This document shows positions 16,028-17,836 of a stretch of 17,836 nt of DNA, piece by piece; the stretch's first letter is position 1, and each line of letters begins with the position of its first letter. Origin of the DNA: an uncultured Gammaproteobacteria bacterium (GTDB lineage: Bacteria > Pseudomonadota > Gammaproteobacteria > Arenicellales > UBA868); NCBI GenBank assembly GCA_913051905.1, contig CAJXBY010000040.1, positions 1 through 17,836 on the forward strand. Direction: 5' to 3'. Both the position numbers and the translations under genes were made by a program. The notes under the pieces are model-generated. The model was not told the origin of the DNA and made no database searches. It was given only the letters and a program-made list of their open reading frames with translations.

Positions 16028-16764
16028 GTCTGATCCGAACCCAGGGAGTAGGGGTATGTGTTGGGTCCCGGCGGATTCTGCGTGATGTCGATCTTTCTGT
16101 ACGAAGGCGTGAGATCGTCACAGTAGTCGGGCCCAACGGCTCCGGCAAAACCACTCTGCTGAAGGTGTTGATCGGCGCGCATGCGCCCTCCGAGGGAGTT
16201 GTAGTCCGCGAGGCGGGCTTGAGAATCGGTTATGTGCCACAACGGCTCGCCATCGATCAGGCCATGCCGCTGACCGTGGCTCGGTGGCTCGGCTTATCTG
16301 GAACTTCTAACAAAGAAACATACCTGCAGATTGCCGAGCAGGTTGGGATATCAGGCCTGCTGCAGCAGCAGATGGTGTCGCTTTCTGGTGGAGAGTTTCA
16401 GCGGGCATTGCTTGCCCAGTCGCTGCTGGTCCGGCCCGACCTGCTTGTGCTCGATGAACCGACTCAGGGCCTAGATCAGCCAGCGGTGGCATCCTTTTAT
16501 CGTCTTATCGAGGATGTCCGGGAAGATCTGGATTGTGCGGTACTGATGGTCAGCCACGATCTGCACGTCGTTATGCGCTCTTCTGATCACGTGATCTGCC
16601 TCAACGGACACGTGTGCTGCCAGGGCACACCGACGCTGGTGTCGGCAGCGCCCGAATATCAGGCCCTCTTCGGATTCGGAACCGAAGGCGCACTGGCGCT
16701 ATACCGGCATGATCACGATCATCGGCACGACCATTCCGATGATGCCAGCAGTGATGCTGGATGA
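16024..16764 (+). CDS. znuC: Zinc ABC transporter ATP-binding protein
   Basis: The ATPase of the zinc importer has 246 residues. Walker A GPNGSGKT (36-43), Q-loop Q73, signature LSGGEFQR (120-127), Walker B LLVLDE (140-145), D-loop GLD and H178 are all intact. Its extreme C-terminus carries a second histidine-rich patch, RHDHDHRHDHSDD (228-240), on the cytoplasmic side. This is consistent with zinc feedback or storage, as suggested for some other metal transporter ATPases. It starts inside the zur stop (ATGA) and its last bases overlap the znuB start. Confidence 0.93.
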   Translation: MSLIRTQGVGVCVGSRRILRDVDLSVRRREIVTVVGPNGSGKTTLLKVLIGAHAPSEGVVVREAGLRIGYVPQRLAIDQAMPLTVARWLGLSGTSNKETYLQIAEQVGISGLLQQQMVSLSGGEFQRALLAQSLLVRPDLLVLDEPTQGLDQPAVASFYRLIEDVREDLDCAVLMVSHDLHVVMRSSDHVICLNGHVCCQGTPTLVSAAPEYQALFGFGTEGALALYRHDHDHRHDHSDDASSDAG

Positions 16765-17554
16765 TTTCCTCTGGCGTGCGGCACTGGCAGGCGTTGTGCT
16801 TGCTCTGGCCGCCGGTCCGCTCGGTTGTTTTGTGGTCTGGCGCCGAATGGCCTACTTCGGTGATGCAACGGCACATGCCGCGATCCTCGGTGTGGCCCTG
16901 TCCCTGGCGTTCTCTATTTCGATCTTCGTCGGGGTGCTTCTCTCAGCACTTGCCATGGCCTTTATGATTCTTTCATTTTCGGGGCGGGTGTTCGCCATCG
17001 ACACCCTGCTCGGGGTAGCCGCACACGGTGCCCTGGCACTGGGTCTCGTCGCTATTACGTTCATACCAGGTATGCGGGTTGATCTCACGGCCTATCTTTT
17101 CGGCGACATCCTGGCGGTGAGTCACACCGACCTTGTGGTCATCTGTCTGGGAGCCGTATTCATTCTGGTGTTGCTGCGGTTGCGGTGGGGACCTCTGCTG
17201 CTGCTGACACTGAATACCGATCTGGCCGCGGCCCGGGGAATTGATACTCGCCGCGAGAACCTGATCCTGACCGTGATGCTGGCGATGCTGGTCGCGGTGG
17301 CGATCAAGATCGTCGGGGCTCTGCTGATTACTGCCATGCTGATTATTCCGGCCGCAGCCGCCAGACCGATCTCAAGAACCCCTGAATGGATGGCCGGCAT
17401 CGCCGTTCTCGCGGGCATCACGGCGGTCCTGACCGGATTGATGGGTTCCTATCACTGGGACACCCCCACTGGGCCGACCGTCGTTGTGGCGGCATCGGCT
17501 CTCTTCCTATTGACCAGTCTCTTCCGACTTATCAGGTCGAACCGTTCGCACTGA
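16754..17554 (+). CDS. znuB: Zinc ABC transporter membrane permease
   Basis: The 266-residue permease is a homodimer carrying Zn(II) across the inner membrane. The ATG at 16754 (MLDDFLWRA) is chosen because family members begin this way; three earlier ATG codons in frame would overlap znuC further. The pattern GPLGCFVVWRRMAYFGDATAHAAILGV, near residues 20-46, is the conserved N-terminal core, in which the FGDATAHA motif is strongly family-specific. About eight hydrophobic helices follow, with AAARPISRTPE marking the ATPase-coupling loop. It overlaps znuC by 11 bases, completing znuA-zur-znuC-znuB. Confidence 0.92.
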   Translation: MLDDFLWRAALAGVVLALAAGPLGCFVVWRRMAYFGDATAHAAILGVALSLAFSISIFVGVLLSALAMAFMILSFSGRVFAIDTLLGVAAHGALALGLVAITFIPGMRVDLTAYLFGDILAVSHTDLVVICLGAVFILVLLRLRWGPLLLLTLNTDLAAARGIDTRRENLILTVMLAMLVAVAIKIVGALLITAMLIIPAAAARPISRTPEWMAGIAVLAGITAVLTGLMGSYHWDTPTGPTVVVAASALFLLTSLFRLIRSNRSH

Positions 17555-17616
17555 CGTCCCCGAGGTTTAGTTACTTACTCAAATAAGGTGCTTCACAGGA
17601 AGTAATCAGTCATTTC

Positions 17617-17625
17617 TGATACGAT
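17617..17625 (+). promoter_or_regulatory. Extended -10 promoter candidate
   Basis: TGATACGAT fits the extended -10 pattern TGn followed by TACGAT, 31 bases before the small ORF at 17656. A TTCACA at 17592-17597 is too far (22 bases) to be a normal -35. Only sequence resemblance supports it. Confidence 0.25.
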
Positions 17626-17655
17626 CGCTTGAGACCACAAGTGAGAGTAGACGTG

Positions 17656-17766
17656 ATGATAAGACTAATCGATTGGGCCAGCAGGGCGGTTACCGGCCTG
17701 GCGTTGTGCCTGGTGTTTTTATCGGTCGGGGTGGCCGATGAGACCGGTGCGGCCGGGAGAGTTTGA
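17656..17766 (+). CDS. 36-residue signal-peptide-like ORF
   Basis: Starting at the ATG at 17656 (or the GTG just before), it reads MIRLIDWASRAVTGL, then ALCLVFLSVGVADETG, and stops at 17764-17766. It has a short charged start, a hydrophobic core of about 14 residues and an apparent cleavage point near VGVA. It therefore looks like a signal peptide with only about eight residues after it. It could be a tiny exported or membrane peptide, the start of a gene broken by a frameshift, or chance. Another frame continues as GEFELLD before stopping, so no simple frameshift restores a longer protein. Confidence 0.3.
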   Translation: MIRLIDWASRAVTGLALCLVFLSVGVADETGAAGRV

Positions 17767-17836
17767 GCTTCTGGATTGATTTATTCCGAGAGTTTCGAAG
17801 GATACCTGTTCTTTAACACCAAAGCGTCTATTCGGA

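Overview
The window looks like a chromosomal segment of a free-living, probably marine gammaproteobacterium. The reasons are a Gammaproteobacteria-style Zur operator in front of znuA-zur-znuC-znuB, a voltage-gated sodium channel with the NavAb pore motif, and a catabolic gene set (peptide-type ABC ATPase, D-aminoacylase, HisD/HpsN-like dehydrogenase, Ldh2-type dehydrogenase, PhyH oxygenase) of the kind common in marine heterotrophs. No rRNA, tRNA, CRISPR array or transposase was seen.

Layout. (1) 1-1240: three minus-strand genes that resemble Pseudomonas accessory genes. They are an ERI1/KapD-like 3'-5' exonuclease cut by the window edge, a double-CxxC small protein, and a small conserved protein whose promoter carries a perfect SOS (LexA) box. 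(2) About 1242-9766, plus strand: the extreme 3' tail of a lost DppD-like ATPase, then a DppF-like ATPase, D-aminoacylase/amidohydrolase, DegT-family PLP aminotransferase, HisD/HpsN-like dehydrogenase, Ldh2-family 2-hydroxyacid dehydrogenase, OsmC protein and a CzcO-like FAD oxidoreductase. (3) 9798-11033, minus strand: an MFS carrier. (4) 11223-13794, plus strand: PhyH-type Fe/2OG oxygenase, BacNav sodium channel, ICMT/PEMT-like membrane protein. (5) 13795-14373: a mostly non-coding stretch with one doubtful minus-strand lipoprotein-like ORF and the Zur box. (6) 14374-17554: the zinc uptake operon. (7) 17555-17836: a tiny signal-peptide-like ORF with an extended -10 promoter candidate.

How it fits together. 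Region 2 reads as an uptake-and-degradation cluster. An ABC importer brings in an acylated amino compound, the D-aminoacylase frees the amine, the aminotransferase makes a keto compound, and two NAD(P)-type dehydrogenases interconvert keto, hydroxy and carboxylate forms. Because the HisD homologue resembles HpsN (sulfopropanediol dehydrogenase) and the Ldh2 family includes ComC (sulfolactate dehydrogenase), a C3-sulfonate route (cysteate, sulfopyruvate, sulfolactate, DHPS) is possible but unproven; no sulfite-releasing enzyme is present here. Region 6 is a self-regulated zinc importer with an unusually long histidine-rich loop in ZnuA and a second His-rich tail on ZnuC.

The point needing most care is position about 1242. 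An ABC operon is broken inside its upstream ATPase gene and fused directly to an unrelated LexA-controlled promoter. This is either a real recombination junction or a chimeric assembly.
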